This document shows, piece by piece, positions 10,875 to 21,683 of a DNA stretch of 64,000 bases. How positions within the stretch are numbered: the first letter of the stretch is position 1; each line of letters starts with the position of its first letter. The notes beneath the pieces were generated by a model. The model was not told the origin of the DNA. It did no database searches and saw nothing but the letters and a program-made list of their open reading frames with translations. Made by a program: the position numbers and the translations under genes. Source of the DNA: Leptasterias polaris (lineage: Eukaryota > Echinodermata > Asteroidea > Forcipulatida > Asteriidae); the NCBI GenBank assembly GCA_037783415.1, contig JAZGTN010000215.1, positions 310,001 to 374,000 of the forward strand, written 5' to 3'.

Positions 10875-11720
10875 AAAAGGTTATTAGTCATTTCCTTCTT
10901 GGATGTTCAAACCATGGGGCTGAGTGGTCTTTATGCGCCTTATCCACAATTTCTCCCTACTCAGACGGACAGTTTCTAATATCTTGCAGAGTTTGTGGTG
11001 TTCAATATATACATGTACATGTAGGTGAAACAAGAACTACACTGAAGAGGCGTTTCTATGGCCACAGATCCACAGTCAACACCCAAAAGCTGGATACACC
11101 TGTAGGACACCACTTCAATCTTCCTAACCACTCCATTTTTGACATGAATTCACAGGGCATTGAGGCACTAGGTAACTGCAGAGAGACTGTCCGTCTGAGT
11201 AGTGAGAAATTGTGGATAAGGCGCATAAAGACCACTCAGCCCCATGGTTTGAACATCCAAGGAAATGACTAATAACCTTTTGTCTTTGTCTTCTCCCTTT
11301 CCCCCACAGATATCCACATTTTTAGTCTGCCCTATTAACTAATTATTTACTTTTCTTCCAACCTTCCCTTTTGTCCTTTGTGTGTCCAACTTCTTGTGGT
11401 CAAGCCATCCCCTTCCCTCCAAACCCCCCTTTGTCTCCATAATCCTACCCCCTGCTTTTTCTGAATGCTTCATGCTTTTCTCTCTCCACTCTATCTATTC
11501 ATGTATTTCCACTTGACTGCTCTTGTATGCATGATGTGTGTTGTCTTGTCATTTAGCCTGCCAGAAAGACTCTGCTAGGGTCCAAATGTCAGGCCACTAA
11601 CTAATTTTTTACATCCTTTTTGTGTTTACCAAGTCACAGTTTTAATCCTTTTAAATAGACTGCCAAGTGTATACAGCCAGCTCTACTTTTTAACCAGTGA
11701 AGCGTGCAGAGACTGGTCTC
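10875..11720 (+). mobile_element. 5'-truncated Penelope-like retroelement with inverted 5' duplication
   Basis: A fragment of the C-terminal GIY-YIG endonuclease frame is followed by a pyrimidine-rich 3' region containing GACTCTGCTAGGGTCCAAA and GTCAGGCC, a phrase I associate with Penelope-like 3' ends. Bases 10875-10973 are the reverse complement of 11186-11281, a foldback of the element's own coding end. Fused inverted pieces are typical of Penelope-like insertion. Right boundary uncertain. Confidence 0.8.
10985..11272 (+). pseudogene. GIY-YIG endonuclease domain remnant of Penelope-like element
   Basis: Frame starting within CRVCGVQY and ending GLNIQGND before TAA. Family landmarks are visible in order: CxxCG, a VGET block, LKRRFYGHRSTV, PVGHHFN, HSIFDM, IEALGN, the catalytic Glu candidate in EKLWIRRIKT and PHGLN. 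In living elements this domain nicks target DNA to prime reverse transcription. Two lesions are notable: the reverse transcriptase part is missing, and the QY-VGET motif is split by four extra residues (IHVH) encoded by an in-frame ACATGTACAT run. The ATG at 10859 lies in the inverted segment and is not a native start. Confidence 0.85.
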
Positions 11721-13423
11721 AGTATTTATGACTCCCAGTATGCACAATTGTAGCTCTTTCAAAATTAACCACAACCATGGAGCTATAAGTATAAGATACA
11801 ACTAACTTGTAAATCCTGAATACTGAACTAATTTAAGGTTGAATGTTATCCTTTAGTTCTTCGCTCAAGTTGATTACCAAGTTGCTTATTAAAGTCATCA
11901 AGTAAGAAAATTATATGGTCTTCTATGAAAAACATCTATTGAAACACTCAGTAAATGAGATCCAACTGAAAGAGATATGCACATGTACAGTACATTCAGA
12001 AATATTTTTATTCAAACTATTTCACAAAGCCATATAAAAAACGGGGCAAAGAATTGCTAAGGAAGCAGACAAAGTTTTCTGCTCAAATGTTGAATTATTA
12101 AATACAAGAAAATATTAAACCAGATTTTCGTATAATTAGGGGTTTTGTGTGATCATACATTTCTTTGTTTGATGTTTTCTTCAACACCGGTCATTTCAAA
12201 TCGTCAATTCAATATACGATGGTTTTTTGTGGGGTTTTTTACGTACGGCTCTGTCTGAAAAGAGCGGGTTGTTTTTGCAAACTTTAGACTTTTCTGTCTC
12301 TATCGTGTGGTAGCTACATGTAGGGCAACCTACCTAGAGTTCAGCTGCTTATATTTTAGACAATAAATTAATATTAATCCAAGATGTATCACTTGAAACA
12401 TGGTCCATTATGTACTTTGTTGGGCGTCTTCCGCTGTCACCAGCAAGTTAAATCAGAATCTAAATTCAGGTTCTCAAATGTCCGAGTCATACGACGAAAC
12501 CAGACATGTATAATAATTATAGCTCTCCTCTCTGAATTAGTGAATATCTTTGCGTTTCAAAGATCCTAAAAAGCTTTAGCATGATAGTGGTCTTTTTGGA
12601 GTCATCTTCAATCAACTTAATCACACAAAAAAGTATGAAATCTGTGACCTATCTTAAAAGTTATAGTAAAACCATAGAGAAAGGACATAAAACTAAACAG
12701 GAGATAAACAATCCCTGATGATCTTTTGACAGAAACAGGTCAACTCGTACCCAGGTCAACTCGTACCCATGCCACGTGTGTGTGCAGAACAACGTGGCAC
12801 GCACAATGCTAGCTCTACGTGCGTACCCGAGAAAGCCATGAAGCGAGACCACAGCGCATGCGTGAGATCAATCTTGGGCGTCTCGACCAATCAGTGCGCT
12901 CTGTTTGGAACATGTGACAGGATACGTCCTTAGTAACAAGCGCAGTTTGTTTACATAGGCCTACTTATTTCTATTATTTTTCTCCACATCGCTGGCAATA
13001 ACAAACAGTGTTGGCACAGCAGCTATCTGGCTAAAGTTTTTCATGAAGCCAAGATAATATCGAATGCATTGATGAGGTTTTGATTGATAGTTTTTGGTGA
13101 TTTGCCTGCAGAGTATCCTAAACTGAAAGCCTGTGGCTGCGGATCAGGATTGTAACAACAATTTTCGGCAGTAAACGATCCTGAGCAAAATCTTCTCTGC
13201 GCAATGCGAGTACGTGCGCGGTATCCCACTTATTCACAGGTCCCTGTAGATTATACCGTCCAACAGTCATGTACATGTACTAGTGGATTATGCATGGGGA
13301 CGAGGTTCACAGAATTGAGATTGTGACCTGCGCAGCTTTAAACAGTCTGCACACACCATGCATGCCGCAGCGTGTTTTTTGTGAAAGCGTCTACATGTAT
13401 CATGTCAACCAAAGTAACCACCC
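11720..13423. other. No gene recognised; short duplication at 12737-12768
   Basis: AT-rich sequence with short chance frames only. The one structure seen is a direct 16 bp repeat AGGTCAACTCGTACCC at 12737 and 12753. The minus-strand frame 13229-13041 has no recognisable domain. Confidence 0.5.
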
Positions 13424-13426
13424 GGA

Positions 13427-13655
13427 TAGATCCATCGGATTTCAGACCTCCGTGTACCACCCGGAGGGCTAAACAAAACTTATATGGAAAGATTCGTAAT
13501 TTATTGATTAATAATAATATTCGTGTTAAACAGAAAAAAAATGGAACGCAAGGAAGTTATAAATAATTGTTTGCCGAACTAATTTATTTTCGTCGGACGT
13601 AAAGCCGCGCGTCGTCCAGTGAAAAAAACAGACGTAATTATTCCGCGGAAGAACC
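13427..13655 (+). repeat. Left terminal inverted repeat of the 4.3 kb transposon
   Basis: Begins TAGATCCATCGG and ends ...GGAAGAACC; pairs with 17526-17754 with a small number of differences. Each TIR keeps an inward-reading open stretch (DPSDFRPP...TRRAKQNLYGK...). In this arm it stops at TAA (13563-13565), whereas the right arm reads on. Confidence 0.9.
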
Positions 13656-14797
13656 AACCATTATCTGGAGGTACGGTACAAATGCCGTTCTTTTTTCTTT
13701 TTTTGTCTTTAACCTGTAAAATCATATTTTATTCAATCAAATGCTATTTACTTTAATTATTGTAATTGAAGTGACATACTTATAGTTTATTCAGTCATTG
13801 CGTGTACGATTTTATTCCGAGGAATATTTGTTTTATAATGCTACTCCCCCCCCCCCCCCCCCTCGGCAAATGGTGTAGTCTTTGTTGATATGCAGGATTG
13901 TACACATGTACTTCTTGTGCATGTAACTTTGACATCTGATCGGAGTGAAGAGAAGATAAAATACATATTTTATGTGAGAACAAACACGTTAGATTATTCA
14001 TATACAGTTCTGTTATGAACGTGAGTAAACTTTATTATATATTTAGACCCTTTTTGGTCGTTAAATTGATCATTATGCTCGTAAAATAAGATCGTTGATT
14101 CGTCATCAGCAGTGCAGTGGTTTTATTTTTTTTAACGTTAACGTTAACGTTAACGTAGTGACTAGTACTAGGCCTAGTTCCGTGTATTAAGGACACCTCG
14201 ATTTTCTTTTTACAAGGTCCGTCCAAAACTTGTGTTTGCATTTGACACCAATGCAAAAGTGACTTTTGTACTGTAGTGGTCTTTGTTCTTGAGATTAGCT
14301 ATTTTTTATCAGTTACTTTGAAAAAAACCCTGACATTTCTTACCGTTCTTTTTTTCATTGGCAAACAGGCCCACCGTGTGTCATGTTTGTGTGGGTGTGT
14401 GTGTTGACATCTTGCTTTTTCGTTTCAACTGCAGCCTCGGTAAACGGTTGTCGATTTACCTATTATATGAACTGTTGAGGCTCGACAACAACAAGTTGTT
14501 CTGGTAACAATATTGGTGGTTTAAATTAATTCAACAGCATATTCAATTTTATTTTGTTTTGGGGTTTTTTGGGCCACCCAATTGAGACCCACCTGTCTGT
14601 AGTGCTACTTACATGTACATGATGCAACTTTAAGTACTAACTACTCTGTTGCTTCAGCCCACTTGGTGAAAAAAAATCAAACCTACATTGCAATTTGTTT
14701 CATAGGCCTACATGCATAAAACCAACTACAGATAGCTAGTCTGGGATTACTGATTAGGTAACTAAACTAAACTGATTTGATTGCATTTCAGTAAAAA

Positions 14798-15124
14798 ATG
14801 CAGGACGACGAAGCTGAACAGCGAGTTTGCATTATTCAACATGAAGGGTTGACTGATCAGTTTTATGTTATTAATCAGACGAGGCTGGATAACATCCGAT
14901 CAGTAAAGGAGCAGAGACTCAAGATGCCAATTGGTTCACCATATCGAATGGACAGAATCTGTTGTCAAATACCTGATGAAATACCGCTCCAAAGTTGTGA
15001 TGGCTTTGGCTACCACAGACGCTGCTACCAGCGGTTTACTGCAAACTTGCATCATCTTGACCAACATGAGCCAGAAAATCCACCAGGGAAACGCCTAAAG
15101 CGAGATCCAGTCGAAGGGAAACAG
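14798..15124 (+). CDS. Transposon protein, exon 1 (first Cys/His module)
   Basis: 109 codons, MQDDEAEQRVCIIQHEGLTD onward, ending EGKQ|GTATTA. It holds RVCII, ICCQIP and GYHRRCYQRFT, a C...C...H...C pattern like the N-terminal zinc-binding modules of this repetitive family, and a basic KRLKRDP patch. An acceptor (GCATTTCAG) stands seven bases before the ATG, so an upstream exon, possibly in the TIR, could exist. The function is probably DNA binding by the transposon protein; no enzymatic domain is seen. Confidence 0.65.
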
Positions 15125-15630
15125 GTATTAAAAGTCATTGCATCATTCATAATTGATTCCCCGCACCATGTTTCGCTTTGATCTGTTTACTTGAATCAAT
15201 TGTAATGAAGTCTTTTAGAGCATGTATGTTTTAATCCACAATGTAATTGCCTTCTGTTTAGACAGTTGTTCACATGTGCACCACACAAAAACAATGAATA
15301 TAAAAAGTCCATTGCTTTATTGTCTATTGTAGGGAAAGTACATGCTTTAAACTTTAAGTGCACCATTGGAAATGTACGCAATCAGTGTTTGCAAACAAAA
15401 TCAAGAAACAACCTGACCATCTGTAGTCATACCGACTTAATAGTCATACATGTGTGTTTGTGTTGGTAACAAAAAGACATGTAAAAAAAAAAGTTTCTTA
15501 CTTAATACATTTATGACCCTGTTCCTTTATTAATGTTGATTGTTTTACATTTCCTCTAGTGCAGATGATTAGCTTGAAGACAGTGTGAAATACAATTACT
15601 CATAATATCACTGTTGCTTGTACATTTCAG

Positions 15631-15860
15631 GTTATTTTCCCAAAGCAGTGTATTTTTCAATGGAGTGTTCAACAGAGATGCAAGAGTACAGTCAGGAAAA
15701 AGGTCAAAGTAAAAGGTGCAGTTACAAGTGAAGGATTGTCTGTTTTCGATAGAGGTGGAGGACAACGACTACAAGAGGTAGCAAACGAAAGGAAGGACGA
15801 GGAGCTTCTGTTGAAAATAAGACATGCTGATTTGTTTGCTTGTGAAGCTATGTACCACAG
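15631..15860 (+). CDS. Transposon protein, exon 2
   Basis: It begins after TACATTTCAG and ends CACAG|GTAATT. Phase 0 on the left; two bases spill to exon 3. It reads VIFPKQCIFQW, then QRLQEVANERKDEELLLKIR and DLFACEAMYHR. The LQ.A..ERKDE.LL.KI...DL.A.EAMYHR pattern is the second module typical of this family, with the Cys/His ligands spread over the exon 2/3 junction. Confidence 0.65.
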
Positions 15861-16193
15861 GTAATTAAATTTACACAGATACGGTCACAATGAAAATTGA
15901 CCAAGGGCAAATGAACAAGGTTGTGCTTGTTTTCCATTATGTCAAAGAAGACAGTTTCTATGTACTCGAAGCAGGAAAATTCACTCTGTAAAAACATCTG
16001 TGATACTAATGTATGCCACACGAATCTGTCACTTGTAAAAGTAATAGATGACACAGAAACCATGTTGATATTTTCAAAATATATGTCACCCTAAATCATG
16101 CCATCCTTTTGTAACTGTTGTTATTCCAATCTACCATTGGTCTACAGTAGATCCTAATTTTTTCTTTTAAACATTTTAAATGTTGTATGGCAG

Positions 16194-16344
16194 GTCATGC
16201 ATCCGAGCGTACACTGGTAAATATCCAAGAGCGTCAACCTCAAGAAAGACGGAGGACAAGTCAGAATCTTCTAGAGAGTATCACCAAATGGTTGAAGCCC
16301 ACCTATCCGCTTTTAAAGAAGTTTGTAAACTTATCGATAAAGAG
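16194..16344 (+). CDS. Transposon protein, exon 3
   Basis: It begins after TGGCAG and completes the motif YHRSCIRAYTG with the previous exon. It then has a Ser/Lys-rich linker and the helix MVEAHLSAFKEVCKLIDKE, ending at GTATTA in phase 0. Frame and spacing agree with exons 2 and 4. Confidence 0.65.
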
Positions 16345-17008
16345 GTATTAATTTAAACCATAGACTTTAATTGTCAATAACACTGTTCAATGCAACACAA
16401 AGAAACAAACTTCTACTAATGTGTTTTTTACTGTTTTCTTCTAAAGTTCATCTCGTTTATTATGGTTATCTAATTAATTTCATTGTTATTCAGAATTCAT
16501 TAGTTTTCAACTTCAAAGTGCTACTTTTTCAAGCAAAAATGCATGGTTAGCGTTTTGTAATTTAAGAACCATTGTTGAGAGTTGTTTGTGATTAAACGAG
16601 TTTTTATTTGTTCAGTTTCGTTGTATTTAGCATAATAATTCATTTCATAGTTATCTTCAATTCATTAGTTTATGCATGGATGAAATTACTTCCCTTTTTT
16701 AGCGATAACCTGTTGACGAACCAGAAATCATTATACATGATACAAGTGCTGCTTCCATCAACCATGTAAGGTAAGGTTTTTACTAACCATTGTCAGAGTT
16801 GTGTTCAATTAATGCCATTTTAGAGTTTGTTTTGTGCAAGGATAACAAATGAAAAACTTCCCGCATTGTTTGTATTCTTTGGTAGGACCTTTGCAATTCT
16901 ACATACTTTAAATTCTTTGTTTTCTTGAGCGATAAGATTCCTTAAATTTCAACTTTTCCACATACAACAATTTTAAATTAAACTAGCCGTGTTTATTTTA
17001 TTATTCAG

Positions 17009-17410
17009 GTCATTGGCAAACAAGGTGTGTTGAAGTTGAAAAAGGTGGTAGACATTTATTATGGCCATCTCCAAAGTACTCCATTCCACGTCGAAAATCC
17101 TCATGGGAAAACTGTCAAAAATAAGATAGGAAAGGCCTACGGTGAAACCATCAGCTTCGTTGACATTGGCAAGGTAAAAGGGAAGTATGATGGCCTTATT
17201 ATGTACAGTAGTAGCAACGATCTTGGAAATGCAGTTCGAGAATCTTACAGACTGGCTTCCGAGAACCATCTTTTGTTCTCTGCAATGTTCTTACGAAACC
17301 TGGTGAAAGAGAACTTCCAAGAGTCAGAGCCTCTTCGGTGGCCTGTGACAGCCAATGATCTTGAGAAACTTCCTGATGAGATACCAGCTGGTGTTATTTA
17401 CTGGATCTGA
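17009..17410 (+). CDS. Transposon protein, exon 4 (premature end)
   Basis: It begins after TTATTCAG in phase 0 (VIGKQGVLKLKKVVDIYYGHL) and ends LPDEIPAGVIYWI and TGA. The content fits the helical segment that follows the second module in longer relatives. Beyond the stop, a shifted frame reads SLSQDICRAVT, which looks like continuation of the same family, so the stop follows a frameshift. The remaining two thirds of the family protein is absent, with the right TIR starting 115 bases later. Exons 1-4 together give 369 residues. Confidence 0.6.
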   Translation, partial: VIGKQGVLKLKKVVDIYYGHLQSTPFHVENPHGKTVKNKIGKAYGETISFVDIGKVKGKYDGLIMYSSSNDLGNAVRESYRLASENHLLFSAMFLRNLVKENFQESEPLRWPVTANDLEKLPDEIPAGVIYWI

Positions 17411-17525
17411 TTCGCCATACTGTTCACAGAGGGCGACTAGAGTGGTGGAGTCCTTAAGTCAAGATATTTGTCGGGCAGTTACTTGCAACCGATGGAAGCT
17501 ACCCTGGTTAAATTGCTGCCAATGC

Positions 17526-17754
17526 GGTTCTTCCACAGAATAATTACCGATTTTTTTTTCACTGGACGACGCGCGGCTTTACGTCCGACGAAAATAAATT
17601 AGTTCGGCAAACAATGCTTTATAACTTCCTTGCGTTCCATTTTTTTTCTGTTTAACGTGGATATTATTATTGAGCAATAAATTACGAATCTTTCCATATA
17701 GGTTTTGTTTAGCCCTCCGGGTGTTCCACGGAGGTCTGAAATCCGATGGATCTA
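17526..17754 (-). repeat. Right terminal inverted repeat of the 4.3 kb transposon
   Basis: Reverse complement of 13427-13655, ending CCGATGGATCTA followed by the GGA duplication at 17755-17757. Its inward minus-strand frame reads through the codon that is a stop in the left arm and continues to ...ELIYFRRT before a stop. Confidence 0.9.
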
Positions 17755-17757
17755 GGA

Positions 17758-19523
17758 ATATAACCATTTGAAATCAAGGTGAATGGATTTCTTCAGTTGA
17801 TTTATTTAGTGTTGTAAATGCTTCAAATTGTGAGGAAATGTGTGACTTATTTTTTCCACACGTTCTTCTGTCGTTCACGATCACACAGTCACACTTTTCA
17901 ATTGTTGCACATACAGGCCTACCCCATCTCCCTTCCCCCACGGACTGACATAACCAGAGAATAAATAGCAAAATATTTTCAAAAATAATTTAACAGTTTT
18001 TTGTTTCCTTATGAATGCTCTTTCCTTCCTCCATACTGGTATCTAGATCAAAGCTGCGACCTCTCTTTGTAGAGTATTATTGCGATCGTCTGCGCCGAAC
18101 TGCCGTTCCAAATAGATAGGTTGCAGTATGACGTAATTCGGCCATCTTTACGGGCAATTTGGAACTCACGTTCATGCGTTTCGCGTGAGAACGTCGTGCA
18201 GCACGCACACATTTCACAAAAATCATTGCACGATTGGTTAGTAAACAACGCGGCTGCGTTAATAATTTGAGTGCTTGACGCACCTTCAAGCCAAAATGCA
18301 ATTTGCCCGTAAAGAGGGCGTCTATTGGGAACTATCTACATATATACTCCATTGATTAAGTCAGTGCACAGGCAACCCACCATACTACACGTACGTGTAC
18401 AAAAGTAACACTACGCTGGGCAAAAAAGTAGGCTGCATACATGTAAGTCTTTTAATTTTTGGGAATTCCATAAAAATATATAAAACATAGGAAAAAAAAT
18501 AGTTGTTGGAGTGCAATCAAAATTGTATTTACTCTTTTCCTTACTGTGGAGAATTAATTATTAAACATTTTCAACAACACACCATTTACAACAATATCCA
18601 TACGCACACATCGTGGACGGACGCGGTCGTCACACAAGTAAAATGTACAGAACGTTCTCGGCTCATACTTTATGTATTTTCATGATTGAAAGTTCAAAAT
18701 ATGATAACACTTTGTCAGTATCAACAATGTACGATATATGAAGAAGAAGAAAACATACTTCAAATAGATATCATTGGTTGCTATTTCACAGCCAGCTGAA
18801 GAAGATAGTGCCTGTGCAGATTAACTTACGGATTATAACTAATCAATTAGTTTATTGACTCGGTAGCTGGAATGTAAACACAAAAGGATGTGCTACTTTT
18901 CGAGTTAATGGGGCATTCTCGTAATGCATAGCAGGAAATGAAGAAGTTTGATATTGTAACCACAAAAATGGGTTCAAACAAAAGACAGAATCAAAGGTGG
19001 GAAAAGGAAACACATTTATTTTAATTAGTAAATAACTAGACGTACATGTATAGTTTTTACAAAAACAAGGTATTCAGGATTTGTGAATAGCAGGTAAATG
19101 TAAAAAATTAAATAAATTAAAATACTTAAATATCAACAGAAAAATAAAAACATTAAATAGAGCTTTTTGATAAAAATGTTATTATGAACTTCCAGTTTGG
19201 ACAGTAACAAGGTCAAATCAGGTCACTGATCATGCATCATGAACTACTGTGATTCTAAAGATAAGAATTTTATAAAAAATAAGTTTTGTTAAAGTGCTTT
19301 TGAAAACGGATGCCGTCATCATTACGGCATTGCTAAATTCTTATTTGGGCATTTAGATTTACATAATGTGCTAATGTTTTACACTTTTTGGAACTTTCAA
19401 CAGGTCTTTAGCAAAACAGTACATGTAAGCTTTAAAACTTGTCACGAGATGGTGATGTTGAGGATGATGATGCCATTTGTTTTAATGTAGAAGGCCTAGG
19501 GGCCTGATGTTATTTCATATACA
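17758..19523. other. No gene recognised
   Basis: AT-rich sequence. Short frames at 18048-18301 (minus) overlap in two frames and show no domain. I see no inverted repeats or tRNA-like heads here. Confidence 0.4.
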
Positions 19524-19549
19524 GAGACTATCAGTGTTGGAGGTCTCGA

Positions 19550-19690
19550 CAGGCCGGCCTCGGCCTCGAGGCCGACTTCGGACGGCCTTGGTCTCGGCCT
19601 CGGCCTCGCTATGTAATGACTCGGTCTTGGCCTTGGCCTCGGCACCTTCCGGACTCGAAGAATAAGCCGAGGCCGGTTCGAGGCCGCCAG
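19550..19690. repeat. GGCCTCGG-rich subterminal repeats of hAT element
   Basis: Many degenerate GGCCTCGG and GGCCTTGG hexamer-octamer steps, mirrored at the other end (21539-21655). Subterminal repeats are the usual transposase binding regions of hAT elements. Confidence 0.75.
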
Positions 19691-20169
19691 TTTTACTCAA
19701 ATTTCCCACCATTTACTAAGAAAAAAAAATGTATCGTGACCAGACTCATCGTGACAAAGTAACTGAAGCGAACTTGAGGTTTCGCTGAACGAAATTGCGC
19801 ATACTTTACGAGCGCAAAAGACGCATCTCACATGCGCAACCGGACCCCAAAGATTACAGATTTGAAATAGACTGGCGCCTGCTCATCGATACCAAGAAAA
19901 AGGCGTTGCCAAAAGTGATGATGCGGCATAGAAACCAGCCCAATGCATTTAGATACGAATGCTTTGGAAACCAGTCTGTTATTAATTGCATGCGCGCAGT
20001 ATACGTTCTATCTTTGATCATGAGTTCATGATGCCTTCCTGTCTCTTGTGATAATTTAAGCACTGCTGATTAAAACCAGTCTAATAACTGCAAAATGTCT
20101 TCGAATTCCCGCATCATTCGGTTTGGTTGTCAACCACGAGGATTTTGAAGAGAAGGGGAAACGAAAACA

Positions 20170-20281
20170 CAGCTGTAAGCCAGCTGTAAATTTTGCAAAG
20201 CAAAGACGCCAAAACTCAGCGAGTTCTGCGGCACAACTTCAAATTAATTACGAGGCACCTGCAACGAGTGCATAAAGCAAG
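20170..20281 (+). pseudogene. BED-type zinc finger remnant of hAT transposase
   Basis: One frame reads ASCKFCKAKTPKLSEFCGTTSN and, after a one-base slip near 20243, another reads KLITRHLQRVHK. Together they make the C-x2-C...H-x4-H layout of a BED finger, including the characteristic TTSN/K-L...RHL..VH. A donor-like AAG|GTATCA follows. The RNase H-like DDE core was not found, so only the DNA-binding N terminus survives. Confidence 0.65.
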
Positions 20282-21084
20282 GTATCAGGCTATAGAATTT
20301 TACCTGTACATTTTTGTCTACTTGTTTTGCCTAAATCAAGCTGTCGTTTTTTTAATCTTTTGACCGGAAATACCTTAGAAAAGTCGAAGTTGAAATCGAC
20401 ACTGTTGACGCCAGTCGCTCTTTGCTACTGAGCGATATAGCACAGCGTGATTTTCCGAATGACAGCTGCCGGGCGTGTACTCACGGTGGCTGGTACACAT
20501 GACTGCCATTGCACGGTGAGTTAAAACGTGCCGCCGCGCAGCATGGACAGCGTTTTTCTTTCATGTTCACCAACGATTTTTAGTATAGTTTCAGGCTGAA
20601 ATATGTTTCCCCTAAATAAAAGCACCTTGGATATTTTATCCCTATTAGTAATTACTGATTTTGAGCGGTTTAGTTTAGGTGACCTTTCTTTTTTTTCAAA
20701 TCTTTTTATTTTATTTTTGGGGGATGGTAAAGAAAAATTACATATACTGCTACAAATATGGCTTCCGGTGCAAGTTCTTTTGTTTTTAATACTTTTCCCC
20801 TCAAACTGTGCTGTACAAGTGGACTTATTTTTATTTCAGGAGCCTATTTATTATTATGTTTCCTTTGTCAAAAAAAAATTAAAAAGGGGGGAAAATGGAA
20901 TAAGTCAACCATTTAAGTCTTAATGAAGCATAAAGCATTTGTTTGCAATTTTCAGGGTTCAGAGTTATTGATATGCCCAACTTCAACTTGATTTTTGTTC
21001 CTCTCTTTATTCTTCAGGTGGGAGGAGTATCTGAAGGGGAAACAACCCACAGACAACTCACATAATACACTCTATGATTTGGAA

Positions 21085-21425
21085 TGTTGAAGGGACACGT
21101 TGCCTTCGGATTGGGCGGTTTGGGCTATACAAAGCGTTTGCTATGAAATATATATGGTTGGAAAGTTTTTTAAAAAGTAGAATATAATGATCCAAACAAA
21201 TATGCCTCGAAGCTGTGTGGTTTGCCTTTTACTTCATGAACTAACAGAGTCCGCCACTTTGTGGAGTAAAAACATTTTATTTTTTTACAAAATGGCGGAC
21301 CGTGTTATTTCACAAAGTAAAAGGAAAATCACACAATTTCGAGGCATATTTATGTGGATCATTATATTCATTTCATAACAAAAGCTTTGTGTAGCCCAAA
21401 TCGCACAGTCCAAGGCTCTTTAACA
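21085..21425. mobile_element. Foldback MITE nested in the hAT element
   Basis: Long imperfect inverted repeat. The left arm has TTTGGGCTATACAAAGCGTTT, AATATAATGATCC and ATATGCCTCGAAGCTGTGTG; the right arm reads the complement of the same blocks in reverse order. The ends are TGTTRAAG. No coding capacity; superfamily not determined. Confidence 0.85.
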
Positions 21426-21683
21426 TGTAAATGTGCATGTTCACAGTTTGTCAAATAATAAAACCGTTTCAGAGTATCACCTTTGTGTATACTTTTGCTT
21501 TTTTTACTTGTATGTGTGTGTGCATTATAATATAACTGGCCTTGGCCTCGGACACTGTGGCATTGGCCTTGGCCTCGAAGGATGTGACTCGGTCTTGGTC
21601 TTGGCCTTGGCCTTGGCCTCGGAGACCCATGACTCGGACTTGGCCTCGAAGGTCGTGGACTCGACTACAACACTGGAGACTAT

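Larger units (their letters stand above)
13427..17754 (+). mobile_element. 4.3 kb DNA transposon, 229 bp TIRs, GGA target duplication (Academ-like candidate)
   Basis: Bases 13427-13655 and 17526-17754 are long inverted repeats starting TAGATCCATCGGATTTCAG. They are flanked by GGA at 13424-13426 and 17755-17757. Inside is a four-exon gene (14798-17410) whose protein has two Cys/His modules of an invertebrate transposon-protein family; the longer decayed copy at 54.3 kb carries the C-terminal part. A 3 bp duplication plus a nuclease-like region and Cys-rich end in that family suggest the Academ superfamily, but this class assignment is an inference. The copy looks young in structure but lacks the C-terminal half of the protein, so it is probably non-autonomous. 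Confidence 0.85.
19532..21675 (+). mobile_element. hAT transposon, 2.1 kb, perfect 8 bp target duplication GAGACTAT
   Basis: Left end CAGTGTTGGAGGTCTCGAC and right end (reverse complement) CAGTGTTGTAGTCGAGTCC are imperfect TIRs. They are flanked by GAGACTAT at 19524-19531 and 21676-21683. 8 bp duplications and CAG-type ends are diagnostic of hAT. Subterminal GGCCTTGGCCTCGG-type motifs sit at both ends (19555-19690, 21539-21655). A decayed BED zinc finger lies inside at about 20170-20276, and a foldback MITE is nested at 21085-21425. No intact transposase. Confidence 0.92.

Noticed and set aside
13041..13229. Minus-strand coding exon (PQPQAFSLGYSAGKSP...)
   Set aside because: Composition is protein-like, but there is no recognisable domain, no convincing splice pair and no neighbouring exon.
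14135..14156. Telomere-like or regulatory (GTTAAC)n array
   Set aside because: Only four short TAACGT units, inside the transposon and not of telomeric sequence.
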